From positions 62,001 through 126,000 of the forward strand of contig JADLZK010009020.1 in the NCBI GenBank assembly GCA_015847255.1: a stretch of DNA of 64,000 nucleotides, read 5' to 3'. Below the pieces are notes generated by a model, which ran no database searches, was not told where the DNA came from, and saw only the letters and a list, made by a program, of their open reading frames with translations. This DNA comes from Hyparrhenia diplandra. Lineage: Eukaryota > Streptophyta > Magnoliopsida > Poales > Poaceae. The position numbers and the translations under genes were made by a program. Of the stretch, positions 11,455 to 24,333 are shown in pieces (the first letter of the stretch is position 1; the number at the start of each line of letters is the position of its first letter).

Positions 11455-11770
11455 TGTCGGTACTGTCCAAAGGTGAGCATTTTAATTCCTGCGACTAGTC
11501 AATCAACACTAACATTAGCTTCAAAAACTGAGTCTGTTCTAGTCCATCACACTTCCATTTCTGAGAAGTAAAGAAGGTGGGCAAAAATGTCAAAAAAAAA
11601 AAAAAAAAAAAACAGGAAAGAGCAGACAAGCAAGCAAGAAGCTAGAGAAGAAACCAGGGAAATTTACATCAGAGGAAATGGGGAAAGGAGAACAGGTACA
11701 CCTTTATTTTCATCAGTCCACGATTCATCACTGATCCTGATCACAGGCAATATTCATCACTGATGTCGCT

Positions 11771-11947
11771 GCGAGAACGCTCATGGCGCTGCAGGGGCTG
11801 TGGTTCTACCAGACAGCGCTCACACTCTACGGTCCCATGCTCCCTGATGGGTGCGAACGCAACGCCAAGGGCGACCTGGTGGACTGCAACAGCCGTGCCG
11901 CCGAGGAGTGCGCCGAGCAGAGGAGTGTGTCGTTTAGTGGTGTCTGA
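11771..11947 (+). pseudogene. DUF716/TMEM45-like gene fragment 1, internally deleted
   Basis: An open plus-strand stretch reads ARTLMALQGLWFYQTALTLY, then GPMLPDGCERNAKGDLVDCN, then SRAAEECAEQ. It ends RSVSFSGV and a TGA at 11945-11947. After ...AEECAEQ the sequence jumps to the far 3' end of the gene. Fragment 3 at 62063-62281 has the missing middle (QLANFQLFGAVFLVFVYMLG). A GCAG word at both edges suggests a microhomology deletion. The LQGLWFYQ...LYGP pattern recalls plant DUF716 (TMEM45-type) membrane proteins. The family call is from memory and moderate. There is no upstream exon or start in the window. Confidence 0.6.
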
Positions 11948-13340
11948 TGAGTGCGTATCTGTAGCTCTGTTCTTGCGTCACTAAACTCTGTAGTAAGTGC
12001 AGAACATGATGTGATATGTTATTATTAGTGTTGTGTCAATTGTGAGCGAAGTTTGAAAAAACTTTACAAATCGTGAAGAGATTCAAATGAAAAATACTAG
12101 AAGATCAAAAGTTTTGCCACCTTTGCTGATGCTTCAGCGTTCGAGTCACTGCCCTTTTCTACTGACGTTCTAACCTGTCTTTCTGGAAAGGCAGCAAAAA
12201 ATTTTTTTGCCGGATTTTTATTAGACGATATGGAAAAAAACAAAAGGAAAGTAAAAAATACACAACTTCCACTCTACTCGCCTGTAATTAATTCTACTGC
12301 TCGCTCCCACTACTACAAAGAAAAAACACAAATTACACCGCTCTGTACAAGAAAACCACTAGAAGCGACTCGAAACCACCCGGCCCAAAAGATAGCTGCT
12401 CGAAAGATGAAATGGGTTCTAACTTCACTGATGAATAGACAATAAATAAATTGTTTTAGTGATTCATGATCAGATGCTTGAACCATACAGCTAGTGATCC
12501 ATACGATTGGACGGAAGATATGGACACACCCATATGTATGGATCCATACATGCTCTCCAATCGTATCAGTAGTTATGTATTCATGGCCTGAACTTTATGG
12601 GCCATAGTCTGATGAGCTGCCATTTTTTCTCTCTTTCAGTTGTGAACATTTGAACTTGCAAAGCAACACACATTAACAGTAAACTGATGAAGGTTCGTCT
12701 CTGCCTGTCATGGTAGATTGTGTGAGGCTTGCAGATTTTCATTATGATGCCCAAAATTAAACACGAATCAACGGCTGACAGTTCATGGAGAGCATTATTT
12801 AATATTATACAAATTGTTTGCTTCTCAACAATATCAACCATACAAATTCACATCAGAAGAAACATGGAAAGAAGAAGAGATGCACCTTCGTGTTTAACGG
12901 TTCATGATTCCAATCACCATTCAAGAAAAGAGAAGGGATGTCTAGGTTTGAAGAAACGGGTACAAAGGAACAAGCAGAGCAAGCATCACATACATCTTAT
13001 TCATCAGTATATATAGGTCAAGGGTGGGACCGTAGGGATGGATTTTGGAGGCACTCTCCTAATCGCAGCCTTGTTTCCCCCACCACCTCAATCGATTTCT
13101 CTCTCGTTTGAGCACAACACAGAATTGCAACAGCTCAAGATCAGCAAGCCCTGACGTAACGTACATGGCCTGAATCTGTCCACGGTTCAACCTCTAATCT
13201 AAGGAGAAAGTAACAAACAAAAGATATTTAGGTTCTAATAAAGGGGAAAAGGAGACAAGGGAGAAGCTACAAGCAAAGTAAGCAGCAGGTAAGTTACATC
13301 TGAATCAGAAGAAGCTGGTTAACCTTAATGGTCTTTCATG
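11948..13340. repeat. Non-coding 3' flank of NLR-3, shared with other units
   Basis: This repeats blocks seen at 28840-30060, 34540-35040, 51260-52600 and 62290-62530. Examples are the gtgttgtgtcaattgtgagc word after the DUF716 relic and the ATGCCCAAAATTAAACAC word at 12747 and 29407. The predicted terminal intron of NLR-3 lies at its right end (about 13199-13323). I see no protein-coding gene. Confidence 0.55.
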
Positions 13341-13348
13341 CCGCAGAA

Positions 13349-16300
13349 TCAAAGGATCTCAAGGGTGGGATGATTGGGGTGGACTTCAATAGCATGCCTC
13401 ACCGCAGCCTCTGCTTCTTCCTCCTCCCCCGTGCTGGCGCCTTCACATACTAATGAAACCGTCAAATCCTGCAGCATCGGCAGATTGCCCAGGCCAATGT
13501 CGAAACCACTGTCGATTTCTCTCATCTCACGCACTGGCAACTGCAAGATAAGTTTTGCGAGCCTCGGCGTAGCTCCTTGCTGAAACACCACTGACCGTTG
13601 TCTGATACTCCACAAGTCACAGTGTACCAGGCATGGGAATGTGCAAGCACCAATGGTGAATCTCCTTTGGATCCCGGGATCCTTATGATGTACCTTCAAC
13701 TCTAGAGAGTAGAGAGCGGGCAACCTTCCAAGAATCTCGAGATCCTCCTGCTGCAACACCCTCACGTTGATGCGGAGGTAGGAGAGGTCAGCAAAGAGTG
13801 AGGGATCCACCTTCAACCAAGCAGGCAGCATAGAAAACCAGCAATAGGACCGGAGGTCCAAACTACGGAGATGTTGTGGGGCAACGACGACCCAACCATC
13901 CAAGCTGCATATACTAGAATCGTTATCGATTTCTAGACTCTGGATATTATGCAGCTTGTTAAGGCACTCCACCAGGGATGCAAACAGGACACTGCTACAT
14001 TTAGTTTTGCTGGTAATTTTCAGGCCCTTGAGCTCTGATAGATTGCCCAGCTCTTGTACGATGTCTATGAAGTCATCGTCATGAATGCTTAAATCTGAAA
14101 GCTGTACAAGGTCTGTCAAGTTCCAATAACTCTTGTCTTTTCATTTATGAGCAGGCACATCAATTGTTTTAGCCCAAAAATACTTGACGGCAAGCTAGGA
14201 ATTGGATTCCAATAGTCTTGTACATCTAGCGTTTGTAGAAATTGAAGGTTTCCTATTTCTTCAGGGAGCTCACGAATCATTGTATCTTTTAGTCCTAGGT
14301 ATCTCAAATGAAGTAAATTCCCAAGGAACTTAAGCCTACAGCCTTGTGAAAGATCACATCCTTCTAAATCCAGCACACGCAAAACTTTGAAGCTCTCAAG
14401 TGTTGGTACATGATCAATAGAAGATGGAAAGACAATAACTGACCTCACATGTTCTTTTCTCAGTGTATCCTGAGGATTACCATGACTAACCATGCCATTT
14501 TGAAGGGATAGCCTTCGGACCTTTTCTGATGCAGATGAGTACGGAGCCATATTGTTCTGAATAGCAACAAAGTTTTCTTCACTTGATAAGGAACGAATAA
14601 GATCAAGCACCATATCATGTACACGACAAGATTCTACCATGCCAGTACTTTCACCATGCCTGGGTTGGATCATGCTTCTATTTATGAGCTCATTAAAGTA
14701 ACTCTCCCCCACTTCAAATAACTTTTTTTCTTGCTTTGGAGACTGGATAAAACCTTCAGCTATCCACAACCATATCAAACGATCTTTACCAATTTCATAA
14801 TCTTCTGGAAACATACTTAAATATAACAAGCAGGTCCTTAGATGATATGGCATATCATAATAGCTGAATGACAAAACCTTCCTCATATTCTCTATGGTAT
14901 TATTCTCCTCTAGTCCTGCACCAATAGAGTTGCACACATCATACCACTCTAGTTTGCTTGTTCCTTTAGTAACCAGCAAACTAGCTATTGTAATAATAGC
15001 TAAAGGAACACCACCGCATTTCTTTAGTATCCTATTTGATACTTCTTCTAGCTGTTCATTAGGACATTTGCCTTTGTCTCCTTTGCCAAATATTCTATCA
15101 TTCAGTAATATTCTAGAGTTATCAGGAGAAAGCGGCTTCATCTGGTAAGCAGTGCCAATTTGCTCAGCAACAGTGAAGATACGGGTAGTTGTGATGATTC
15201 TGAAATCAGCACTATCATGGGGTAGTGCACATCTAATCACATTCCAATCTGTGATCTTCCATATGTCATCGATAACAATGAAGTACCTGCACATATATAG
15301 AACAACAAAAAAGGCCATGTCGTCATCACTAAGCAAACTGTGGAAAAAAATATAATCAATCTTTTCTTATATATGCGTTGTGCCATGCTGATCAGTAACC
15401 GAGAAGACTAGTAGTCTAGTACAGAATGAAGTTTTATATAGTTAATAATCAGTCTTTATGCATGTATGATAATTCCTTGAAGAAAATATGTATACGGCAT
15501 TGCTATCAAGCACCCTTGATCCTCTGACCGACCACTGAAGAGTCTACCATGCGAGTTAATGGCCGGCGGCCAAGGATTTCATTCAGCGGCTACACCTGAC
15601 CTACGTGAGCAAGCCCAATAGCCCAGACTTCCAATAGCGCAGAATATTAGACTAACCCTTGAATTCTTCTTTCTAAAATTTCTGAATCCTATTCTTAAAA
15701 TCCACATGTGCTGTATTAATATTCAATAAACATATGCAATTGGACGAAGATATTTTGGACTAGTGAATGATTATTTTGTTCCCACCCAGCATTTGCATTG
15801 CATACTGAGTGTACTACAGAGTGAAACAATGCAAATTCTTTCTATTGCTCAAATAAAGCTAACTAGGCCGGTGTAACAAAAGATCCACAAGTTTCACTCA
15901 AAATTCTTTATTGTGTGTATCCACACTTGATTGACAAAAGTTGGCACTATACATGGATCTCCGGTTGTACAAGATCAATACATGGGCAGAGATAACGAAG
16001 CAATTTGGGTCCTCTATAGCAAAACCCACTAGGACATAAAGTTTAACAAATAAAGGAAATGAGATGCAGTTGAGCGGCATTAATGTGGGCCAGAATTTTT
16101 TTTATCATTGTCATTATTATTAGGATAATTTCAATTCTAACTACAATACCAAACTGCCTTAACAAAAACTTCATATAACAAATTGACAGCTATTTTTGTG
16201 ATTTGCTCATACCTCTTCCCCTGAAGGAATTTTCTTAGTTCGTCGATAACATCAATACCTTCAGCATTCTTGTCGGCGAGTTTATAAAACATGTCCCGAA

Positions 16301-17002
16301 TAATCTATCCATATCAGGAGTTTGAGACACCGATACAAAAGCTGAGCAGTCAAACTGTGCTCTAATCTTTTCATACACAACATTAGCAAGAGTTGTCTTT
16401 CCTAAACCTCCAAATCCCACAATGGAAACTACCTTGTTTTGTTCCTTGGACGCTTCATTTCCTTCAATCAGATTGATTACCTCGTCTCTTGACTCCTCAA
16501 TGCCAACTAGCTCTGTCACCTTGTCATACCGAACCAATGCACGAGGATCAACTTTTACAGGCTTATTGACATTGTGATCAACCTTGTACCTGTCATGCCG
16601 GCTGTGCACTTCAATGACATGACTCTTGATTTCTCTGATGTCAATAGCAATCTTGCGACGAATCTTGGGCTGCATCAAGGAGGCAAAGGTCTTGTCAATG
16701 AACTTCTTGAAGCCATGCTTTTTGGCAGACTGATGGCCTTTGACTTGCACCATGAATGTGTCGATGTTGTCCTCTATGTCATAGGACAACTCTCTCACAT
16801 TCCTAGCCCAGATCTTATCCCCATCAGGAATCTGGTCAGCTGGAACCTTGGAGATATGCTCAAGAGCACCCTTCATGCTCTCGAGCTCATCTCGGAGGAA
16901 CATGATCCCCCCTTTCACCTCCTTTTGCAGCTTGTACTCATCAGCAAGCAGCTCACCGAGCTTGGGGAGGAGGCTTGGCAGTGCCCCAAGCACGACCTCC
17001 AT
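13349..17002 (-). pseudogene. NLR-3: two-exon CC-NB-ARC-LRR gene with two frameshifts
   Basis: Exon 1 spans 17002-16213 and exon 2 15286-13349, joined KR|YFIVIDDIW across a 926-bp phase-2 intron. CC, P-loop GFGGLGKTT, ITTTR, GVPLAI, LRTCLLYLSMFPEDY and VHD are all present. Exon 1 has a 1-bp deletion near 16297 (TTATTCGGGAC where NLR-6 has TTATTCAGGGAC), so the frame ends at 16235. Exon 2 has a second lesion near 14118-14135, a net loss of about 10 bp in the LRR codons for PEGIG. The LRR tail then runs in a different frame from 14119 to 13349, ending HPNHPTLEIL. The first frameshift precedes kinase 2, so no NB-ARC protein is expected. Its closest relative by N-terminal leader is NLR-2 (shared MSTTTQ upstream frame). 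Confidence 0.86.
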
Positions 17003-17407
17003 TGGTCCTCTTGCCACAAGAGCAAAGGTTGCTGGTGGGTGGACTTGTTTGTGCGCAGTGAGCAGGGGCGCTTGTAGTTGAGTAGTGGTGCTCAAGCTAG
17101 CTTATAACAGCAACCTTTTTTTTTAGGTTGAATTATAACAGCAACCTGGACAGAAGGTCTCCGGGATGGTGGTCGATCCATGTTACTCGGGTATGATGCA
17201 GCTGCCAGCATTGTAAAGAATCTGCATCTCCAGCCTGTGTGCATGTTACAGCCATTGTGAGACCCATATGGCATGTGGAGGAGCTGGATTGAATCTGTTG
17301 TCTCACATTGTCAACGGAAGCAAGCACGCATGCACCATGCCCTGCATTATATTTCTCCTGGATAACCCCCAGGTCAGCTGACGAGAGCTAATAAAATAGC
17401 CATCCAA
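17003..17407. other. 5' flank of NLR-3
   Basis: This is the short upstream region between the NLR-3 start and the LINE insertion. It has no gene. Part of it (GTGGAGGAGCTGGATTG near 17275) matches the NLR-2 5' flank at 10773, as expected for tandem duplicates. Confidence 0.5.
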
Positions 17408-17458
17408 GATATTGAGGATCAGAGCTATTGTGACTCATTGCACCTCGTGAGAGGCGAG

Positions 17459-18720
17459 ATGGCGGTTACCCCCTCCCCACCCCCGACCACGCTCGTCGGC
17501 GACTGCCTCGCCGGTGACCCGTCCTCCCTCTCCCACCCATCTCAGTATGTCTCTTCCATCTCCCCTGATCCGTCGACGTTCCCTACCGGCACCCCTACCG
17601 AATCCCCCGCTGGATTACGGCGGGAACCCCACATCAGGAAGGCTCGGAGCCTCGGCGACTCTGAGATTAACGCCTCCAACTTCGGTGAGCTCTTTCTTGG
17701 GGATCGTGTCCTAGATGCAATAGCTTTTGATTCCAGTAGTAATGGATCATCATTAGCCCCAATTGCTAGGGATGAGGCTACAATCCCAAATTTGGGAATT
17801 AGGGATTCAGATTCTCATTCATATTCTCGAGTCCGATGTGCATGTCATCAGATCGGAGATTTCTCCCAATAATATTGTAATTCCAATGGTTGATATTGAG
17901 TATAGCTCTGAGAAGCATATTGATTTGACTCATTGTGATGATAACAACTGCTCTGTTTTGGAGCAATTGTCTGATTGCGTTTCTGGTCAGTTGTTCAATT
18001 CCCATTCGAGGGAATGTGATGAAGGTTTCAATCTGCCTCTTAGTAATACCAACAAGGCTGATACCGGCAAATGCCATGAATCAGTAAATTTCGAGATGAT
18101 AAACGGTCGAGACTAGTAATTCGACTTGCAGATTGAGTGTAATAATAAACAGTAGTATATACCTTCAACGAATTTCTGCTGATATCAGAAATCAGGCTTG
18201 TATCCCTGATAAGATAGCAATTAAGAAAACCAAGTCTAAAAGGATTTATTATCCTGTTTGACAATTCCAAATAAGTACAAATTAAAAAAAGAGGCCTAGA
18301 AAGTTTGGACCTCCTTTTGACCATACGCATGTGTATTTTAAACACATGGTTAGAAGGATTGACTTTCCATTTGATAAATTGGAAGAAAATGATATGAAAA
18401 TAAAATCACTTCCAATCCAATTTCAATGGAAAAGTCATTCCAAAACCAATGAATTACACAACAATAATACTGCAACAAAAGAATCTGTAGTTTATGAGAA
18501 TAACAAAGAACATCGATACAATGATTCAAATGAATCGGGAAGATAATAAAATGGATTTCAATCAGGGGTATAATGGTCATGTCGATGGTTCGAGACCACC
18601 CCTAAGGTACGCATTATTCCTGGAATTCTTGGGCCAAGGCCAGCTGGATGGGCGTACAATAAAGAAGGTAAGCAAAGTCATCAGTCACCGGGCGGTGAGG
18701 AGATACGGGAGGCAAAAGTA
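17459..18720 (+). pseudogene. LINE ORF1, N-terminal part, degenerate
   Basis: A start at 17459 (MAVTPSPPPTTLVGD) gives a Ser/Pro/Thr-rich N-terminus, typical of plant LINE ORF1. The frame breaks near 17870. Pieces then continue in other frames (acidic stretch from 17763, Asn/Lys-rich stretch from 18331). It has no catalytic motif and is low-complexity and lineage-specific. Confidence 0.5.
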
Positions 18721-18816
18721 AAAGTTACCCCAACCCAATCCCCAGGTGCCTCTCCACCTCCTCCATCTGAATCTAGATCTCCCATCTCCAAAAACTTAAC
18801 CAAATTCGCCAAGCAT

Positions 18817-20771
18817 TTGTGGAGTAAACAACCACAGAAATCCTACGCTTCTGCTGTAAGATTTGAAGCTGCTCCAATCGTAAGAGTAAACATGCAACCA
18901 CGGGGTCCTCGTCGCGGAGGCCCAGGCCGTGATGGAGGCCGTGGTGGATTTGGTGGGGGTCGATCTGATCGAGGTCGAGGCCGAACAACCTGGTACTGCA
19001 GAGAAGTAGAAGCTGTGGAAGATCCTCAAGAACAAGAATCCAAGATAGATGCTGAGATTGAAGCTAGATGGGAAGGCAAGAAGAACACTGACAATTCTCA
19101 AGATAAGTGGGGTGCCAAGAAACCTGCAACTTCTGAAGGTGATAACAGCTCACACCAAGATGAAGGTAAAACTGCACTGCCGATCCCAAACCCTATCCTC
19201 AGCATCCCCCTTGTGAGGTTTGTGGCTTAACCAACCATGCAACTAAGGACTGCCGTAGAGCAAGGTGTTTGATCTGTGCTAATCAACATCCTATCTGGGA
19301 TTGCCCTCGCTTGCTTGCTTGGAACGTGGGACCTGAATTATGTGCAGTCCAAGTAGAGGATCAGAGTTTTTTCTACATTGATGAATATGTTGACTCTAAT
19401 GTTGCCAAAGAAAAAGCTAGTACTGCTGTCTTGTCTGTGATTAAAGGTTCTGTGACTGCTCAGCAAATTGAGTGGGAATTCACCAATCTCATTGGGGTTG
19501 AATCTTGGGTCTGGAAAGCAAGGCAAGTTGCTGATGACAGATTTCTACTCAGATTTCCTACTGCAAAGATGGCCACCCAGTGGTGCAATATCAAAAATCT
19601 AACACTGGAGAATGAGGCTCAGATCAGTATTGAAAGTTGGTCACCAAGTACTGGGGTTAAAGGTATGCTCCAAGCAGCCTGGTTCAGAGTGAGCAACATC
19701 CCTGCTGACCAGAGGTCTATGATGACACTCACCAGAGTTGGAGGGCTTGTGGGCAAGGTCATTGATCTAGATGAGAAGAGCAGATACAGATATGATTATG
19801 TTAGAATGAAGATAGCTTGCAGAGGTCCATACAGAGTTCCCAGATATGCAAAATCTGCTCTGGGTATGCAAATTATTGATTTTGGCTTTGAACTTGAGGT
19901 GGAAGAACCTGCTCCAGCAAAGTCTTTGAAATCTGCAGTATTGACTCCTGAAGATCAACAGCCACCTCCAAAGAAACCCAAGGCTGACACACCTTCAAGG
20001 AAGACAGATCCCAGAAACTCCAATGAGAAAGGATCTGGTTCTGGCAAGGTCTCATTTGGGAAGCAAACCCTTCAGGAATCTTGGTCTGCTCCCCCAAAAA
20101 TAAATTTCAGGAGAAGAAGTGAGAGTAAATCCCTTAAAAATGCTCATGAAAATCATCCATGTGATGAGGACTTGGCTGGTCTTGACAAAGTTTATATCCC
20201 TGATACACTTGAGAATTCAGACACAGAATCTGAGGAGGAGTCTTTCCCAAGAAGGGTCAATAAGTTAGTTGGAATCAAGCAAGGACAGCCCAGTAAACAA
20301 GGTGATGAATCCCCCAAACAGATTAGGTTCATGAATGAAATGATTCTGGAAAAAGAACTCTCTTCAATTCTCCCTTCTGCCAAAGGTGATCAAGCAATTG
20401 AATCAATGCTCATAAAAAAAACTGACCATGAAGAATCAAAATCTGATGAGCCAAAGAATGACCATCACAACTCTCCAGAGATATTCATCAGTGATGACAA
20501 TATTGTCAATACACAAGGAAGTATTGAGATGTCTCAAGAAGAGAAGGTTGAAATGGCTACTGATGAAATTACTGAGGAAGGAAATCTATTTCCATCTGAG
20601 AAATACTCTGTCATTACAGCAAATACAGAAAGCTACCATGATAAGAATCAAATCCACATTACTCCCACTACTGAACCAGTAGCTGGGGGTACACAATGCA
20701 AGGAAATGGGTCAGTCTACACAGCCAGAAGAAGTCAAGGAAGTGGAGGAGCAAGGAATGAGAAGGAGTGAG
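18817..20771 (+). pseudogene. LINE ORF1: RGG box, CCHC zinc knuckle, DUF4283-like domain
   Basis: The RNA-binding ORF1 protein of the LINE. The segment from 18817 has an RGG-rich box (RGPRRGGPGRDGGRGGFGGG). A frameshift near 19200-19230 precedes the zinc knuckle CEVCGLTNHATKDC (CX2CX4HX4C) and a second, variant knuckle CLICANQHPIWDC. The frame from 19269 then gives a DUF4283-like fold region (about 19420-19900) and a long acidic/Ser-rich tail. At 20772 the coding sequence is cut by the nested LTR-type insertion. It resumes at 23809, and removing one copy of the 5-bp duplication rejoins the host. Confidence 0.75.
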
Positions 20772-23700
20772 TGTTTCGCTAGAAAAATCACTAAGGCGGG
20801 ATCTCTCTGTGTTTTACGGATCGTACTTCCCAGTACTAAAACAAGCGCAGGCGTGCCAGTATACATTCGTATACAAAAATAAAGTAAATGTGCAATAAAC
20901 ACAAATAAAGGGAAACATCACTTTATTCATTCTTTGGAGAATTACAAAGTACAATTTCCCACATATATATGTTTGCGCCGAGCTCCATCTGACAATCAGA
21001 GGATTGTGTAGTCTCTGGTTCCCAGGGCCTCTAAAGGCCACCAGTTAATTACATCTGCAGTGTTGGACCGCAGAACACCTCCGATTAAGCTATGCCGATG
21101 GTCGTCATTGTCGTCTCCAAATATATGCAAAGTTGTCTCCAAAGTATATGCAAAAGCACAAGTAAATGAAAATGGTGCTAGAGCCTCGTCGGTCTCTAGC
21201 AAAGGGTATCCGGCCTCGCCATGCGGATCCCATAGTGAAGTCAAGGGGTGTTCGGCCTCGTCGGTCGCGAACAAGTATTTCCGGCCTCGTCGGTCGCGGA
21301 AAAGAAAACGTCCCAGCCTCGTCGGTCAGGGGAAGAAGGATGACTTCATATGGATCACCGGCCTCGGCGGTGCGGAAAATGGTAGGTGAATGTGAGACTT
21401 GTGCTCATGTAATACTTAGGAGGTTCCTCCATGTGAAAGCTGTTGAGACGCATATGCCCTGCGCCAATGTAAACTTATGATATGTGTATACTCGGCGCTA
21501 GCTCTCGCCAAGCCTACAGGAAGTTGTGCTGGTAAAACTCACGGGCAAAATTATGCTAAGCCCCGGGTGAATCGTGCATTGCGCCACGATATTGATCTCG
21601 TTACTGAGTCATGAGTCAGCCATGCATTGCACCACGGCGTCGTACCTCGATCATGCATTGCGCCACAATTTGAATAACTTAACCATGCATTGTGCTATGG
21701 TATTAATCAATTAACTTGGGTCGTGCATTGCGCCACGACACCAATCCGTGTGTTGCGTCACGGTTTTATTTATTCGGCCACGGCATATTTATATATATAA
21801 CGGGCTGAGTATCAATGATCGACAAGTATCTTCGATTTTCAATAGCCCGGTTGAACTTCTTGCTTCATGGCGACGTCGGAAAGCTTTGCATATTGAAGAG
21901 TGGGCATTAAAATAATTATCAATGGGCCAAAGCACAATTGCTAGTTGCCTGTGCTGAATTGCACCACGCACTGGCCCCTCTTGTATACGTACGTCATCGT
22001 GCCGCCGGCCGCCGGCCACCGGGCCACCTTGGATGGTCGTCGAACCACCGGACCACCATTGATGATGATGGATAATCGCCGTCAGGCTGCTCTTAATCGT
22101 CTTGTACACGCCTTGCTCGTCAATCATAGAAACTGATCTGCCTCCTTGCCGGGCTGTTGCTGAACAGGCCAAACGTGCTCGGGCTGCATCTCTTGCTAGC
22201 ATCTTGCTTTCGTTGTGCTGATCTTGCTGCTGCTGTTTGCTGCCGCTGGGCTCTGGCCGGGACATGCATGCTGATGTGGCGCCCTTGCCGGACGTGTTGT
22301 TGTGCTGCCCTTGTCATGCTTGCGGTCGGTCGGCTGCCAAGACGCCGTCTTGCCATAGGCGGCCATGTGTTGCCGATCTTGCCGCTGCTTGTTGTCATTA
22401 TGCTTTTGCCAGGGTGCGTCGTGCCATGGACGACCATCGTCTATGTTGATCACCACTTCATGCCGTCGTCGTCGAGCCACGGCGGACGTGTCGGAGAGGA
22501 TCATAGGCCCACATGTCTGAACGTGTGCACGCAGATGTCTTCCTTGAGCAACGGATAAGTTGCACTGCCGTCGGGCCGCCATGCTCGCTTGCCACGCGCT
22601 GGGCTCGCTCGCCGGAGGACGTTGCTGTCATGGCCAGCCATCGTCTCTTCGATCACCGGTCGTGTTGCCGGATTTGGAGATATATAGTCGCCACTGATGT
22701 GCCGCCGGCCGGGCTATTGATGAAGACGCTGAGCCGCTCGCCGTGTCGGACGCCGTGCGAGATGAAGATGATCACCGGGATGATCATCGGGCTGTCACCT
22801 CTGCCCTTGCTGGGCTGCCGAACTGCCATAGGATGCGCGTTGATGCATAGGGTGAACGACACGCGCGCCTGGAGTTGAAGGTGCATGCCGTCCATGTGCC
22901 GCTGGCCGGGCTGGCCGGGCTGCTGCTTGTTGCGCCGCGCTCACCACGGGACGCCGGGCAAGATGATGATGAGACGATCGCCGGGTTCGGTTATTGAGCC
23001 ACCGTGCAGCCGTGCTTGATCTTCTAGCTGGCCATATCGATCTACAGCCATGCACAAGAATGTACAAGATGCAATCTAAAATATATGAAGAACCTTACCA
23101 TATTGCTGCTGGGCCACCGGGCGCCGGAGTTGCCGCGGTGGCGACGGAGTGCTAAAGAATGGCGAGGTTAGCCGGCGTCGGCGGCTGCGTGCGCGCTATA
23201 GCTCTGCCAAGGAATAGGGCATAACGTGATGCATGACCTTTATACATAATAATGATCTCCCCCCTAATGATCTAGAATGCCCAGCTATATATAGGGGTCA
23301 AGGCCAGGCGTCAACCCCTCGGCCAAGCAAACATATAGCAGATAACGATCCCAACAAATTGCATATACTCCGGTGTATAACCGTTTCAATTAACCGGTAA
23401 GATCTTCTCCAAGATTTCAACCGAGAGCCTTTGACGTGATGCCAACGGACTACTTCAAGTAGTACTCCTGAAATCTAGGCTTATATAGATATGTACGTAT
23501 CTATATATACCGTATATATTTGCTAGCCCGGCCATACATGCAAACTATCTGACCGTTTTAATAAAAGTACGTATTAATTAGCCTACTGAGAACATGATGG
23601 GCTTTGCTTGTACGTAAATAATAATGGGCCAAAAATATATGGCCACCTCGAATAGTAACCAATTTTGTGTGGGCTTTGAAATATTAAGCCACATGTAAAA

Positions 23701-23803
23701 TACTTGTTTGGACAGGTCGTCCGAATTGTTTTATTCCATCAAATAACACTGTAATATTGCTTAATTAATTGGCATTAAAATAATGCCAAAATTTCATCTT
23801 ACA
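20772..23803. mobile_element. LTR-type insertion (solo LTR or non-autonomous LTR element) nested in the LINE
   Basis: The 3032-bp insert starts TGTTTCGCTAG and ends CATCTTACA, giving the TG...CA termini of LTR elements. Perfect 5-bp target duplications GTGAG lie at 20767-20771 and 23804-23808. I see no internal pair of long direct repeats and no gag or pol, so a solo LTR is the simplest reading. Inside are imperfect repeats of CGTGCATTGCGCCACG (about 21575-21760), GGCCTCGTCGGTCGCG-like words (21180-21320), and GCC-rich repeats (22140-23030). TATA-like GCTATATATAGGGG near 23284 suggests plus-strand transcription toward 23803. Confidence 0.8.
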
Positions 23804-23808
23804 GTGAG

Positions 23809-24333
23809 AGACTCAAGAATGTCACCAATCTTCCAACCATGGACAAGGTTCAGAAACAAGCTAAGAAGAGAGCTCTTGAAGGTACATCTAAAAATACTTC
23901 TAAGAATTTTAACTCCTTTTCTATTCTGCAAAATGAAGATTTAGTTAAGAATGCTTCTGATATGGGAGTTGATATTAAGATTGATGACTTTGTTACCTTT
24001 AACTTGATTAGAGACCTTGAATTGGCTAGGAATGATATGTTTATTAAACAGAAAAATGCTAATCTTATTGAATGTTCAGAAACCTCTACTAGTAATATTG
24101 TTGATAATCAAATCCCCCAACTGGAATGGCTACAAGAGGAGTCATCTGGTTCGGAAGAATTTGTTGTTGTGGAATCCAGGAAAAAAAAGAGAGAAAAAAG
24201 GAAGAGTATTACTTTATCTCAAGGGCTAAACCCAAAAAAAGTGGGTTTAGAAGAGAATGCCCCCAAAAAAAAAGAGGCAGGCCTTGTAAAGCCACCCTTG
24301 AGGTTAATACTAAACAAAAAAAACCCGATATCA
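23809..24333 (+). pseudogene. LINE ORF1 tail resuming after the nested insertion
   Basis: This is the continuation of ORF1 after the nested LTR element: a Lys/Glu-rich C-terminal region with a basic run (SRKKKREKRK, about 24174-24203). The frame starting at 23839 runs straight through into the ORF2 start MNGLIWNC at 24334. Either the ORF1 stop has been lost or the two frames were always the same. Confidence 0.55.

Noticed and set aside
21575..21760. Regularly repeated CGTGCATTGCGCCACG-like words, resembling a CRISPR array
   Set aside because: The copies are imperfect, spacing is uneven, and this is plant nuclear DNA inside an LTR-type insertion.
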